Below are positions 16,746 to 25,379 of a stretch of 64,000 nt of DNA, piece by piece. A program made the translations under genes and the position numbers. The first letter of the stretch is position 1. Each line of letters opens with the position of its first letter. Under the pieces are notes generated by a model, which was not told the DNA's origin, searched no databases, and saw only the letters and a program-made list of their open reading frames with translations. Origin of the DNA: Bacillus sp. NTK071 (GTDB lineage: Bacteria > Bacillota > Bacilli > Bacillales > Guptibacillaceae). The stretch covers positions 1-64,000 of the forward strand of contig NZ_JAFKOI010000001.1 in the NCBI RefSeq assembly GCF_017303315.1, written 5' to 3'.

Positions 16746-17423
16746 GTGTTTGATATACAATGGGAATACTTATTTGATGCGGGTCTTGCGATAAAGTCAT
16801 TTCCGTATGTTATTCAAGGACTTGGCCTAACGCTTTTAATTTCATTTGTAGGAATGATCATTGGTTTAGTAATGGGGCTATTTCTTGCTCTCGGAAGAAT
16901 GTCGAAATGGAAAGCACTTCGCTATCCTGCTCGACTATATATTTCCTTTATGAGAGGAACGCCTATTCTAGTCTTTCTTTATATTCTTTATTTTGGACTT
17001 CCGGTAGTAGGAATTGAATTCTCCGCTCTGACTTCAGCATTGATTGGCTTTAGCTTAAACAGTGCTGCATATATAGCAGAGATTCAGCGCTCTGCCCTTT
17101 CATCCGTAGAAAAAGGACAGTGGGAAGCATCTACTGCGCTCGGTATGTCTTACTGGACGACGATGAGAGAAGTTGTCCTTCCGCAGGCAACGCGGATTGC
17201 AATTCCTCCTCTTTCAAATGTGATGTTGGATTTAATCAAAGCTTCTTCACTTGCAGCGGTTATTACTGTCCCTGAATTGCTTCACCATGCAAAGATTGTA
17301 GGAGGCAGAGAGTTCGACTTTATGACAATGTACATTTTGGTCGCACTTATCTATTGGGCAGTTTGTGTATGTGTATCATTTATACAGGAGCTATTAGAAA
17401 AAAGATATCATTATGTACATTAA
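16746..17423 (+). CDS. Amino-acid ABC transporter permease
   Basis: 225 residues, HisM/GlnP-type permease with about five membrane helices. The EAA loop reads EASTALGMSYWTTMREVVLPQA (in two pieces: EASTALGMSYW and REVVLPQATR), the contact site for the ATPase. Start GTG 16746, within reach of GAGGAA at the end of the binding-protein gene. No ATP-binding subunit follows, although such operons usually have one as third gene; a terminator closes the unit. The ATPase must be supplied from elsewhere. Confidence 0.88.
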   Translation: MFDIQWEYLFDAGLAIKSFPYVIQGLGLTLLISFVGMIIGLVMGLFLALGRMSKWKALRYPARLYISFMRGTPILVFLYILYFGLPVVGIEFSALTSALIGFSLNSAAYIAEIQRSALSSVEKGQWEASTALGMSYWTTMREVVLPQATRIAIPPLSNVMLDLIKASSLAAVITVPELLHHAKIVGGREFDFMTMYILVALIYWAVCVCVSFIQELLEKRYHYVH

Positions 17424-17449
17424 ACCCCTGAGAATTTCAGGGGTTTTTC
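17422..17449 (+). terminator. Rho-independent terminator
   Basis: Stem AAACCCCTGA / TTCAGGGGTTT followed by T-rich sequence, just after the permease stop. Confidence 0.85.
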
Positions 17450-17458
17450 TTAATTAAT

Positions 17459-17775
17459 GGCTCTTTTCTAAAGGCTCTTTTCTAAAAGATTGTTGCTTTT
17501 GAAATAATTTTAAAAAACTAATCTTAGTGATTGGAGCGGAAGGATGCTCGACTCCTGCGGGACTAGCGGGACAGGTGAGACCCCACAGGAGCGTGAGCGA
17601 CGAGGAGGCTCACCGCCCGCCCCGCGGAAAGCGAGCATCCTGGAGCGGAAAATAACTCACTATAGCAACAATGTTTACGAAAAGAGCCTTTCTAAAAGAT
17701 TATTGCTTTTAAAAGATTTTCTATAGAGAACCCCACTTTGAAGCACCGATGTCTTCGAAAACTTCCTATCAAAAA
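17459..17775. repeat. Composite family A element with a nested GC-rich cassette, plus a truncated second copy
   Basis: The gene-free stretch 17450-17882 is mostly repeat. A family A element runs from GGCTCTTTTC (the end is doubled, 17459 and 17473) to GAAAAGAGCC at about 17679-17688. Inside it, GGAGCGGAA occurs twice (about 17533 and 17642) flanking a GC-rich segment of ~100 bp. That segment begins GGATGCTCG and ends CGAGCATCC, which pair perfectly, with further pairing inside (CTCCTGCGGG with CCCACAGGAG, GGTGAG with CTCACC). Other family A copies have only one GGAGCGGAA and no cassette. After the right end a second, truncated family A copy (about 17690-17775) follows, resembling the left half of the copy at 22894. 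The open frame at 17544-17726 lies wholly in the repeat and is not a gene. Confidence 0.85.
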
Positions 17776-17882
17776 AACAAAAATATCCCATATTCTTCTT
17801 AAAGCATTTTTATGAATGTTATAATAACGAATATAATCAACTCAGACGATTTGTCACAATTGGAAGGGAGTCTATCATCTGC

Positions 17883-18608
17883 ATGAAAAAACAATTTAGC
17901 TTATTAATGCTTGTGGTCATTCTTCTCCTTGCTGCATGTTCTAACACCAGCGACGAGAAAGATACCGAAACAACTACCTCTGAAGATTCTGCATCAATGG
18001 ACCAAACGAAGAAAGAATTAGAAGCGATGAAGGTCGATGAGGATAAAGTGGTTGCGACGGTGGACGGTACGGAAATTAAAGGGAAAGATTATAACTCCAT
18101 GCTGGTACAAACACAGCTTCGCTATACAATGAGTGGGAAAGATCCATCTAATGATAAGGTGGCTAAATCGATAGAAGAAGAAGTAATGGATAACTTAATT
18201 GGACAAGAACTTTTGCTTCAGAAAGCAAAGGACGAAGGTTTCTCAGCTTCTGAGAAAGAAGTGCAAACGGAGTTAGAACAGATTAAAGCTCAGTTTTCAA
18301 CTAAAAAGGAATTAAATGAAGCGCTGAAAGCACAAGGAATGACATTAGAGAAGTTGGAAAGTCAATACGCTGACATCGTTGTAGTTGATAAATTCGTAAA
18401 TGAAAAAATCGCCAAGCCTGAAGTGACTGAGGAAGAAATGAAGTCATTCTATGACGAGCAATTCACAAAAGATGCTGAGAATCCTCCATCCTTCGATGAA
18501 ATGAAAGATCGAATAAAGGACTACTTAATCGAAACAAAAACACAGGAAAAAGTTCAAAAGATGAAAGATGAGCTGAAGCAAAAAGCCGAAATAGAAAAAA
18601 TGTTATAG
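17883..18608 (+). CDS. SurA N-terminal domain lipoprotein (PrsA-like chaperone without a rotamase domain)
   Basis: 241 residues. Lipobox LLAACS (Cys about 19). After an acidic linker come VVATVDGTEIKGKDYNSML and helices typical of the SurA/PrsA chaperone domain, ending EKVQKMKDELKQKAEIE. There is no parvulin PPIase domain between the helical parts, so this is a foldase-like chaperone only. It is anchored outside the membrane and probably helps fold exported proteins (inference). Start ATG 17883 after GGAAGGGAG; own terminator. Confidence 0.84.
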   Translation: MKKQFSLLMLVVILLLAACSNTSDEKDTETTTSEDSASMDQTKKELEAMKVDEDKVVATVDGTEIKGKDYNSMLVQTQLRYTMSGKDPSNDKVAKSIEEEVMDNLIGQELLLQKAKDEGFSASEKEVQTELEQIKAQFSTKKELNEALKAQGMTLEKLESQYADIVVVDKFVNEKIAKPEVTEEEMKSFYDEQFTKDAENPPSFDEMKDRIKDYLIETKTQEKVQKMKDELKQKAEIEKML

Positions 18609-18633
18609 GTCAGCACAGAGCTGGCCTTTTTCT
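18608..18633 (+). terminator. Rho-independent terminator
   Basis: GGTCAGC / GCTGGCC stem (one G-T pair) and T-run after the SurA-like gene. Confidence 0.75.
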
Positions 18634-18669
18634 TTGGTAAAGACTGATACAGAACAGGAGTATGAGTAA

Positions 18670-19305
18670 ATGAATCAGATATTAAATAACATAACGCATT
18701 ATGTGAAGCGGAAATTAGAGAAAGAAGGAAGTGGCCACGATTGGTACCATATTAAAAGAGTAGTCCAACATGCTGAAGTTATTGCTAAGGCAGAGGGCGC
18801 GAATGAATTTGTCTGTAAAGCTGCAGCTCTCGTTCATGATCTCGTTGACGATAAAATCGCTTCATCAGAGGCTGAAGGCTTAACGGAAGTATCAAATTTA
18901 CTTGCCGATGTGAACGAAGTAGACCGTAAGCATATCATTGAAATTATATCTTCCATCTCGTTTAAGGGAGGCAATCGCCCACCTGTTAAAACGCTTGAAG
19001 CACAAGTTGTTCAAGATGCAGACCGATTAGATGCTATTGGAGCGATTGGAATTGCTCGTACGTTTGTTTATGCTGGAGCTAAAGGTGATTTGATCTATGA
19101 CCCTAGTATTGCAGTTAGAGATCGAATGACGCCTGAGACATATCGAAATGGACAATCTACTGCTATTAATCACTTCTATGAGAAATTATTGAATTTAAAA
19201 GAGTTAATGAACACACAAAAAGGAATTGAATTAGCTAGAGAGCGACATGAATTTATAGAAGAATTTCTTATTCAATTTCACGATGAGTGGTCTGGAATAA
19301 AATGA
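18670..19305 (+). CDS. HD domain phosphohydrolase (YpgQ/YedJ-like)
   Basis: 211 residues with a full HD metal site: His in GHDWYHIKRV, His-Asp in ALVHDLVDD, and Asp in VQDADRLDAIGA. The DRLDAIGAIGIARTF and AINHFYEKLL motifs match B. subtilis YpgQ, a metal-dependent nucleotide phosphohydrolase. A cytosolic nucleotide-pool enzyme by family. Start ATG 18670 after AACAGGAGTATGAG. All metal ligands are present. Confidence 0.85.
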   Translation: MNQILNNITHYVKRKLEKEGSGHDWYHIKRVVQHAEVIAKAEGANEFVCKAAALVHDLVDDKIASSEAEGLTEVSNLLADVNEVDRKHIIEIISSISFKGGNRPPVKTLEAQVVQDADRLDAIGAIGIARTFVYAGAKGDLIYDPSIAVRDRMTPETYRNGQSTAINHFYEKLLNLKELMNTQKGIELARERHEFIEEFLIQFHDEWSGIK

Positions 19306-19334
19306 TTTTTTCGACTAGCTTTTAACCAGGGCAC

Positions 19335-19390
19335 CTTTCACTCGAATGAGCCAAAAATCGAGAAATCAACATATAGAAGCTAACATAGCC
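19335..19390. repeat. Family B element, half copy
   Basis: TTTCACTCGAATGAGCC, then AAAAATCGAGAAATCAAC and GCTAACATAGCC, is the reverse complement of the left part of the larger family B element at 25726-25922. Only one arm remains. Confidence 0.65.
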
Positions 19391-19415
19391 TTATCCAAAA
19401 AAGGAGAATAGAAAC

Positions 19416-19901
19416 ATGTATCATATTCAGCCGATGACTCTAGAAACAGCAAAAGAAATTCAAACATGGACTTATACAGAGCCTTATTCGCTTTATAGTT
19501 TCTCTGAAGACGAAGAAGTGCTTGAAGAATTAATGGACGGTTCCTATGTATCAGTTTGGAATGGAAGAAAGCTGTTTGGATACTTTTGTTTTGGAAAATC
19601 TGCACGCGTACCATCAGGTCATGATGCGGGTGTTTACGAAGAAGATCTACTTGATATCGGTCTCGGTATCCATCCTGATGAGATTGGTAAAGGAAATGGG
19701 AAGCTGTTTCTTCGAACTGGTCTTCAATATGTAATCGAACAGTTTGGCGAAAAAGATATTCGACTGTCAGTAGCTTCATTTAATATAAGAGCACGGAAAG
19801 TATATGAACGAGAGGGATTTGTAGTCTATCATTCATTCGTTAATAGGACACAAAGTAGCAAAGTGCCTTTCGAAGTAATGATAAAAAGAATTGAGAATTG
19901 A
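19416..19901 (+). CDS. GNAT family N-acetyltransferase
   Basis: 161 residues. The acetyl-CoA loop appears as IGLGIHPDEIGKGNGKLFLR (two parts: IGLGIHPDEIG and KGNGKLF), followed by IRLSVASFNIRARKVYEREGFV, the usual RimI/RimL C-terminal motif. Substrate unknown. Start ATG 19416 behind AAAGGAG. The minus-strand frame over the same region is a shadow. Confidence 0.86.
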   Translation: MYHIQPMTLETAKEIQTWTYTEPYSLYSFSEDEEVLEELMDGSYVSVWNGRKLFGYFCFGKSARVPSGHDAGVYEEDLLDIGLGIHPDEIGKGNGKLFLRTGLQYVIEQFGEKDIRLSVASFNIRARKVYEREGFVVYHSFVNRTQSSKVPFEVMIKRIEN

Positions 19902-20083
19902 TATTTAGCTTGCCCATGTTGAAACTGTGGATTAAACGTTGAGAAAAAGGGAATAAGAGAAATATACAAGCACGAAGGAACAAGAGGACGGTTTCTAAGC
20001 GACTGAACTAGTACCATACCATCATAACTCGGATAGTAAAAAATATGTCTACTTATTGCTACTTCTGCCATAGATTAAGAAGT

Positions 20084-20094
20084 TTCGTCGAAAA
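20084..20094 (+). promoter_or_regulatory. 0A-box-like site upstream of the Spo0E-like gene (weak)
   Basis: TTCGTCGAAAA resembles the Spo0A box (consensus core TGTCGAA, one mismatch) about 65 bp before a Spo0E-family gene. Suggestive only. Confidence 0.25.
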
Positions 20095-20156
20095 CGTTTT
20101 GATTTCTTCTGGAAATGGGCATAATGGTTATGTATTGGCATGAGGAGGAATGAGAG

Positions 20157-20312
20157 ATGTATGATGCAATTGAAAAGAAACGTAAAGAAATGTTTGATAT
20201 TGCAGGACGTTACGGCTTTGCATCAGAGAAAACCATTCGTTGTAGTCAGGAGCTAGACCGGTTGCTAAATGCATTAATGCAAACGAAACACCATAATGAA
20301 AGAGTACTATGA
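20157..20312 (+). CDS. Spo0E-like aspartyl-phosphate phosphatase
   Basis: 51 residues, too short for usual gene callers. Sequence pattern: IEKKRKEMFDIAGRYGF, then SEKTIRCSQELDRLLNAL, the two-helix Spo0E signature with the SQELD motif. In Bacillus these proteins dephosphorylate Spo0A~P and delay sporulation. ATG 20157 has a strong site (GAGGAGGAATGAGAG) seven bases away. Upstream 19902-20156 is gene-free apart from a possible 0A box. A sporulation-type kinase lies 400 bp downstream, so opposing phosphorelay activities are neighbours. B. subtilis YisI, of the same family, lies beside gerP. Confidence 0.85.
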   Translation: MYDAIEKKRKEMFDIAGRYGFASEKTIRCSQELDRLLNALMQTKHHNERVL

Positions 20313-20364
20313 AACTGGATTCTGTTTTTTTCTTCCTGTTTTGTGAAGTAAAGGAGGAAACCCA

Positions 20365-20604
20365 ATGAAAATTGATCTTAAAGCAATTCTCACAAAAGAG
20401 TTGTTTGATTGGATAGAAGATCATCCAAAACGCAATCAGCTTATTGAGTCGATTCAAGGGGAGATCTTTCAATCAATTGTTCATTTTAGAGAATGGAATG
20501 ATTCTAATTATAATGGAAATGAGGACTGGCTTCAATTTGCGATTCGGAAGGAAGAGGCATGGATAAATGAATCTGATCAACTGGATCAGTACAAGAGCCG
20601 TTAA
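20365..20604 (+). CDS. Hypothetical small acidic protein
   Basis: 79 residues, acidic and helical (LTKELFDWIEDHPKRNQLIESI, EDWLQFAIRKEEAWI). Strong site AAAGGAGGAAACCC before ATG 20365. No recognised domain. It lies between the Spo0E-like gene and the kinase; a link with sporulation is possible but unsupported. Confidence 0.65.
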   Translation: MKIDLKAILTKELFDWIEDHPKRNQLIESIQGEIFQSIVHFREWNDSNYNGNEDWLQFAIRKEEAWINESDQLDQYKSR

Positions 20605-20618
20605 GGACGGCTTTTTTT
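20596..20618 (+). terminator. Rho-independent terminator
   Basis: AGCCGT / ACGGCT stem and seven T at the end of the 79-residue gene. Confidence 0.8.
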
Positions 20619-20718
20619 GTTGGTTTTCGTAACTTTATGGAGAACAGAGAAGGAATAGAGAACAATAAAGTCGAAAAGTTACATGATATGGAATTTTCAT
20701 GCTCGGGAGGAGGGAATA

Positions 20719-22584
20719 ATGGTGAATCATTCAGATAATATTGTAATCGATAAACACGAATTCTATCAACTTTACAAAGATTTTCAGAAATTCGAATCGC
20801 TATTTGCCCATTATCCTGGCGTGATGTATTCACTTGACTTGAACGGCCATGTAACAGACCTCAATGAGTTTGGTCATAAGCTTTCTCGGCAAAATAGAGA
20901 GGATATTATTCATAAACATTATACGAGGTTTATTCTCCAGACAGATCATGAGCGGGTAACAAAGTCATTTCGACTGACAGTGGAAGGACATGTTACACAC
21001 CTTCAAACAACTTTTCTTAACAATGAAGGAGTTCCGTTTGAGGTGGAATTAGTCAATATTCCAATCTATATCGAGAATTCTGTTGAGGGTGTATTTACGA
21101 TTGTCAGGGATATTACAGATGAGAGAGAGAATGCTTTAGCACTTCGAGATAGTCAAGAAAAATATAGATTAATCGCTGAACATACATCAGACTTAATAAG
21201 TCTCGTTAACGTAGAGAGAGATCTCGTTACTTACGCATCACCTTCTCATCAGAATATTCTTGGATACCCGCCTGACTATTATACTGGAAGTTCAATTAAG
21301 TTAGATGTACATCCCGATGACCAGAGTATTGTTGCGGATTTATTGCAAAATACTAGTAGATATCCGCAAGTAGTTGAATTTAGAAGGAAACATGCTAATG
21401 GTTCCTGGATCACTCTTGAAGATCGAACTACTCTTATTCCGTTTGGTATAAAGGGTGAGCGATTGTTAGTTGTTGTGTCAAGAGACATTACAGAAAAAAA
21501 ACGAGCAGAGAGAGAATTACAAAATACCTTGAAACAATTAAAAGACTTGAAATACGCACTTGATGAGAGTGCATTAGTTTCTGTCACGGATGAGGAAGGC
21601 AAGATTACATCTGTAAATGATAAATTTTGTGAAATCACAGGTTATAAAGAGAAAGAGCTACTTGGGAATGATCACCTTCTTCTAGACTCAGGTTACCACC
21701 CACCATCTTTCTTTGATGAGATGAGAAGCACAATTCATTCTGGTGCCGTCTGGAAGGGTGAAATTAACAACATAACAAAAGAGGGGAAAGATTTTTGGGT
21801 TGATACCACGATCGTACCATTTCTAAATGACATAGGAGTGCCCTATCAATATGTTTACATACGGAAAGACATTACTGATAGGAAACAGGCAGAGGAACTT
21901 CTTCGAACATCAGATAAATTATCCGTTATAGGGGAGTTAGCTGCTGGTGTTGCGCATGAAATACGAAATCCATTAACCTCTCTAAAAGGATTCACGCAAA
22001 TATTAAAGTCAAGACATCAAGATGATGATGATCAAGAATTTATTGAAATTATGTTATCTGAGCTTGATCGAATTAATATGATTGTAAATGAGTTTATGGT
22101 ACTAGCGAGACCCCAAGCTGTTACGTATGAAGTGACAAACATTCAAGATCTTATTGCAAATGTGCGTACCCTTATTGAAACACAGGCTATTTTAAACAAC
22201 GTCCAGATTTATACGAGAGTCATCCATGACCTTCGAGAAATTTCTTGTAGTGAGAATCAAATAAAACAGGTTCTGATTAATGTCATAAAGAATGGAATTG
22301 AAGCGATGCCTGAGGGTGGTGAAATCATCATTTCTTTGTATTCAACAAATGATGAAGTCATGATTGAAATACGTGATAATGGCCCTGGTATCCCTGAACA
22401 CCAACTGTCACATTTAGGTGAGCCTTTCTACACAACAAAGAAAAAAGGAAACGGACTTGGACTGATGATTTGCCGTAGAATTGTTCAGAATCATCAAGGC
22501 ACATTCTCTATTGAGAGCAAAGAAGGAATGGGAACCGTCGTTACAATAACGTTACCAAATGAGAAAATGATTCGAGAGCGCTAA
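20719..22584 (+). CDS. PAS-domain sensor histidine kinase, sporulation-kinase type (KinA/KinE-like)
   Basis: 621 residues with no membrane segment, so cytosolic. Three PAS domains (about 20-145, 160-275, 285-400), with PAC endings such as GVFTIVRDITDERE, VVVSRDITEKK and VYIRKDITDRK. The HisKA phospho-acceptor is His in GVAHEIRNPLTSL (about 412). The ATPase domain has NVIKNGIEA (N box), DNGPGIP (G1) and GNGLGL (G2). This is the form of Bacillus kinases feeding Spo0F. It has no adjacent response regulator, as typical for orphan phosphorelay kinases. Start ATG 20719 behind GGGAGGAGGG. Proximity to a Spo0E-like gene supports a sporulation role. Confidence 0.9.
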   Translation: MVNHSDNIVIDKHEFYQLYKDFQKFESLFAHYPGVMYSLDLNGHVTDLNEFGHKLSRQNREDIIHKHYTRFILQTDHERVTKSFRLTVEGHVTHLQTTFLNNEGVPFEVELVNIPIYIENSVEGVFTIVRDITDERENALALRDSQEKYRLIAEHTSDLISLVNVERDLVTYASPSHQNILGYPPDYYTGSSIKLDVHPDDQSIVADLLQNTSRYPQVVEFRRKHANGSWITLEDRTTLIPFGIKGERLLVVVSRDITEKKRAERELQNTLKQLKDLKYALDESALVSVTDEEGKITSVNDKFCEITGYKEKELLGNDHLLLDSGYHPPSFFDEMRSTIHSGAVWKGEINNITKEGKDFWVDTTIVPFLNDIGVPYQYVYIRKDITDRKQAEELLRTSDKLSVIGELAAGVAHEIRNPLTSLKGFTQILKSRHQDDDDQEFIEIMLSELDRINMIVNEFMVLARPQAVTYEVTNIQDLIANVRTLIETQAILNNVQIYTRVIHDLREISCSENQIKQVLINVIKNGIEAMPEGGEIIISLYSTNDEVMIEIRDNGPGIPEHQLSHLGEPFYTTKKKGNGLGLMICRRIVQNHQGTFSIESKEGMGTVVTITLPNEKMIRER

Positions 22585-22600
22585 TTTAGCGCTTTTTTTC
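22577..22600 (+). terminator. Rho-independent terminator
   Basis: AGCGCTAA / TTAGCGCT-type stem overlapping the kinase stop, then seven T. Confidence 0.82.
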
Positions 22601-22625
22601 ATGGGGATATTCTTTACACAATAAA

Positions 22626-22639
22626 AGAAAGCGCTTACA
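22626..22639. promoter_or_regulatory. cre-like catabolite response element
   Basis: AGAAAGCGCTTACA matches the CcpA box pattern TGNAARCGNWWWCA except for the first base. It lies about 50 bp before the start of a 46-codon membrane peptide gene. Confidence 0.5.
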
Positions 22640-22687
22640 ATAACAACAAGTGATAGTTAGAATAATCTAATAGAGGAAGTGTTGAGG

Positions 22688-22828
22688 ATGAAAAGCGAGA
22701 CGAACTATCGGATGCTTGCCTTTGAAAAATTCAACGCTGAAACGAATTGGTCTGAGAACAATCGCCTTTTTAATTATTCGATCGCTGGCCTAGGAGCTAT
22801 TATCTCTTTTATTTCCATTTTCATTTGA
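22688..22828 (+). CDS. Small membrane peptide
   Basis: 46 residues: a charged N-terminal half (MKSETNYRMLAFEKFNAETNW) and one C-terminal membrane helix (SIAGLGAIISFISIFI). Site GAGGAAGTG or TTGAGG before ATG 22688. A cre-like box upstream and a strong terminator downstream make an independent, possibly carbon-regulated unit. Too short for automatic calling; function unknown. Confidence 0.6.
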   Translation: MKSETNYRMLAFEKFNAETNWSENNRLFNYSIAGLGAIISFISIFI

Positions 22829-22855
22829 TTTTGTTACTTTACTTGAATGATATAG

Positions 22856-22893
22856 AAAAGGAACTTCTCGAAAGATAGAGAAGTTCCTTTTTT
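22856..22893 (+). terminator. Rho-independent terminator
   Basis: GGAACTTCTC / GAGAAGTTCC perfect stem, six T follow; also A-rich on the left, so it may act both ways. Confidence 0.85.
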
Positions 22894-23021
22894 AATAGGC
22901 TCTTTTCAAAAAGATTGTTGCTCTTAAAGATTTTTCTATAGAGAACCTCACTTCGTAGTTGATTTGAGCGGGAAGTAACCACACCTCTTATAGCAACAAA
23001 GTTAACGAAAAGAGCCTTTTA
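22894..23021. repeat. Family A element (MITE-like)
   Basis: About 125 bp with terminal inverted repeats GGCTCTTTTC and GAAAAGAGCC. Internal features AAAAGATTGTTGCT, TATAGAGAACC, GAGCGGGAAGTAACC and TATAGCAACAAAG are shared with other copies. It lies between a terminator and the SulP gene stop. Confidence 0.82.
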
Positions 23022-23027
23022 ATAAGC

Positions 23028-24500
23028 TTAAGAAGCAATGTTATTTGATTTATTCTCGGACAATTTGTTCATTAACGTTGAACTTGCTTCATTAAGTCCA
23101 ATAAATTTAACAGAAATTCCATTTTGGACAAATTTCGAGTGAATTTTATCAATCGCTCCAACAGCGGAATCGTCCCAAAGGTGAGCGTCCGTTAGAGAAA
23201 TTTCTACTCGGCTAATGTTTTCTTTATAATCGAATTCTTTTAATAGATCCGTAACAGACGCAAAAAAGATTTGTCCAGACACTTCATAAATACGGCGATT
23301 ATTTGCGACGTCTAGCGTACTACTTACATGAACTTTGGAGATTTTAGCTGCAAAGAACAAAGCACTTAGTACAATACCAGCAAGAACGCCACTGGCAAGG
23401 TTATGGGTGAAAAGAACTGTTAAGACGGTGACAACCATAACAAGTGCATCTGACTTCGGAAGGCGGTGAAGATTCATAAGTGAAGACCAATCAAATGTTC
23501 CGATCGATACCATAATCATAACACCAACAAGCGCTGCAAGTGGTATTTTACTCACTATGTCGCCCATCACGAGAATTAAAAACATTAGAAAAGATCCTGC
23601 CACAAGTGTAGAAAGACGCCCTCTTCCTCCAGATTTAACGTTGATAACAGATTGACCAATCATCGCACAACCAGCCATTCCACCGAAAAATCCACTAACA
23701 ATATTTGCAATACCCTGTCCCTTTGCTTCACGGTTTTTATCACTTTCCGTATCTGTCATGTCATCAACAATTGATGCAGTTAAGAAGGATTCTAGTAATC
23801 CAACAAGTGATAATGCAAGTGAGTAAGGGAAAATGATCATTAGTGTTTCTATATTAAATGGAATGGTTGGAATTAAGAAAAGGGGAAAAGCTTGAGTAAG
23901 CTCACCCATGTCTCCTACTGTTCTAACGCTACTTCCACTCATAATTGCAATAATTGTAATGACTATGATTGCAATTAGTGGAGAAGGCACAGCTTTGGAT
24001 ACGCGAGGTAGGAGATAGATGATGCCGAGAGCTCCAGCTACCATTAAATACATAGGCCATGATTCACCTACAAAATGAGGTAGCTGTGAACTGAATATTA
24101 GAATCGCAAGAGCATTCACAAATCCTACCATTACCGAGCGCGGAATGAATTTCATGAATTTCCCGACCTTTAAAACGCCCATCACTATTTGCAAAATACC
24201 AGTTAGTATCGTAGCAGCAAGTAAATATTGCAAACCGTGCTCAGCTACCAGCGTAACCATCAGGACAGCCATTGCTCCTGTAGCGGCTGAAATCATTCCT
24301 GGTCTACCGCCAGTAAAAGAAATAACAACTGCGATACAGAAGGAGGCGTATAATCCTACCATTGGATCGACACCTGCCATTATAGAAAAGGCAATCGCCT
24401 CTGGAATAAGGGCCAGGGCAACGACAAGACCCGCCATAACGTCACCACGGACGTTCGAAAACCATTCATTTTTAAGTTGTTGCGTTGACAAATAGTACAC
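23028..24500 (-). CDS. SulP family anion transporter with STAS domain
   Basis: 490 residues with about 10-12 membrane segments in the SLC26/SulP fold: [45 protein letters not shown] domain (about 390-480; [23 protein letters not shown]) follows. Members carry sulfate, bicarbonate or other anions with protons or sodium; bacterial BicA-like bicarbonate/sodium uptake is one option in a salt- or alkali-adapted host, but the substrate cannot be read off. The start is uncertain: GTG 24500 overlaps AAAAGGAA, and TTG 24491 is better spaced. The family A repeat ends just past the stop. Confidence 0.9.
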   Translation of the reverse strand: MYYLSTQQLKNEWFSNVRGDVMAGLVVALALIPEAIAFSIMAGVDPMVGLYASFCIAVVISFTGGRPGMISAATGAMAVLMVTLVAEHGLQYLLAATILTGILQIVMGVLKVGKFMKFIPRSVMVGFVNALAILIFSSQLPHFVGESWPMYLMVAGALGIIYLLPRVSKAVPSPLIAIIVITIIAIMSGSSVRTVGDMGELTQAFPLFLIPTIPFNIETLMIIFPYSLALSLVGLLESFLTASIVDDMTDTESDKNREAKGQGIANIVSGFFGGMAGCAMIGQSVINVKSGGRGRLSTLVAGSFLMFLILVMGDIVSKIPLAALVGVMIMVSIGTFDWSSLMNLHRLPKSDALVMVVTVLTVLFTHNLASGVLAGIVLSALFFAAKISKVHVSSTLDVANNRRIYEVSGQIFFASVTDLLKEFDYKENISRVEISLTDAHLWDDSAVGAIDKIHSKFVQNGISVKFIGLNEASSTLMNKLSENKSNNIAS

Positions 24501-24744
24501 TTCCTTTTATCTACGTATTCCTTTCCACCTCGGAAAGGTAAACCGTTCAAAACAAAATGAATTATACGCAGGAATAAGAAATATGACGATTCTCTTTACA
24601 TTCAGTGTAAGCGTAAACATTTGTGTCATACACTGTTATTGGCCTGATCCCTTTATTTTCTGTTTCATTTCATTTATGAGACTGACAAAGATTAACTTTA
24701 AAAAGTCTAATGGGAGGGTTAGCCTGTTTAATATAGATTAGAAC

Positions 24745-24780
24745 AAAAAAAGCCTATCCTTATTCAGGAGAGCTTTTTTG
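24745..24780. terminator. Terminator-like hairpin overlapping the prcB-like gene end
   Basis: AAAAAAGC...TCCT and AGGA...GCTTTTTT arms with small internal mismatches; T-rich on both strands. Serves the minus-strand prcB-like gene. Confidence 0.6.
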
Positions 24781-25212
24781 AATTTCTTTAAAATTAACTC
24801 GAGCATTTGTTAAATCAATACGTGTGATGACGATTGGCTTCGTGATCGCTTGTGTCACCATCTCATCTTTTTTAGGATCGGTATAGTATTAGGAGACAGT
24901 GAGTTGATTTCCTTCCTCCACTATACTGTCGACTTGAACAGAATAGCCACCGGTCGGCATTTCGCCTCTTGTTATAATAATATAAAGATCATCTCCAGAT
25001 GGTACCGTAAAGGTTGACTTCTCAAGCCATTTTTGTTGAACGGTAGCTTGAATATCTCTTGGTGCATTTTGCATTTTGACTGTTTCAAAAGATAGTTCTT
25101 TTTTCATTTGATCCCCTCCGTCTGATTCAGTTGAAGATGATTCTGGAGAATTATTTCCGCAGCCTGCAAGGACAACGAAAAGAATAGATAGTATTAATAA
25201 GTATCCGCGCAC
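24760..25212 (-). pseudogene. PrcB-like lipoprotein interrupted by an in-frame stop
   Basis: The first frame (24889-25212) has a lipobox VLAGCG and a PrcB C-terminal-type domain (YIIITRGEMPTGGYSVQVDSI) but stops at TAA 24889-24891 after NQLTVS. The same frame continues without further stops as YYTDPKKDEMVTQAITKPIVITRI to a TAA at 24760-24762. This supplies exactly the missing end of the domain (P...VTQAITKP). So one codon has become TAA. The full protein would be about 149 residues, an outer-surface lipoprotein of unknown function. The alternative, a genuinely shorter protein, would cut the last strands of the fold. Confidence 0.75.
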
Positions 25213-25379
25213 TCTGTGTTACCCCTTCCTAAATTCACTTTACTAAGTATTGTCCTACTAGTAAGTTTAGCGAATTTTATTAAAGTTGGGAAGACCGTGA
25301 TATTCTTGACGATTACAATCTGTGTTGGAGGGTAATGATTAGATGTAGACAATTTACCTTGGTTGAAAGGAGAATTCAC

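Noticed and set aside
17544-17726. 60-codon open frame in the composite repeat
   Set aside because: Wholly within the GC-rich cassette and element end; no ribosome site.
19366-19779. 137-codon minus-strand frame over the GNAT gene
   Set aside because: The plus strand encodes a clear acetyltransferase with motifs; the minus frame has no ribosome site or recognisable domain.
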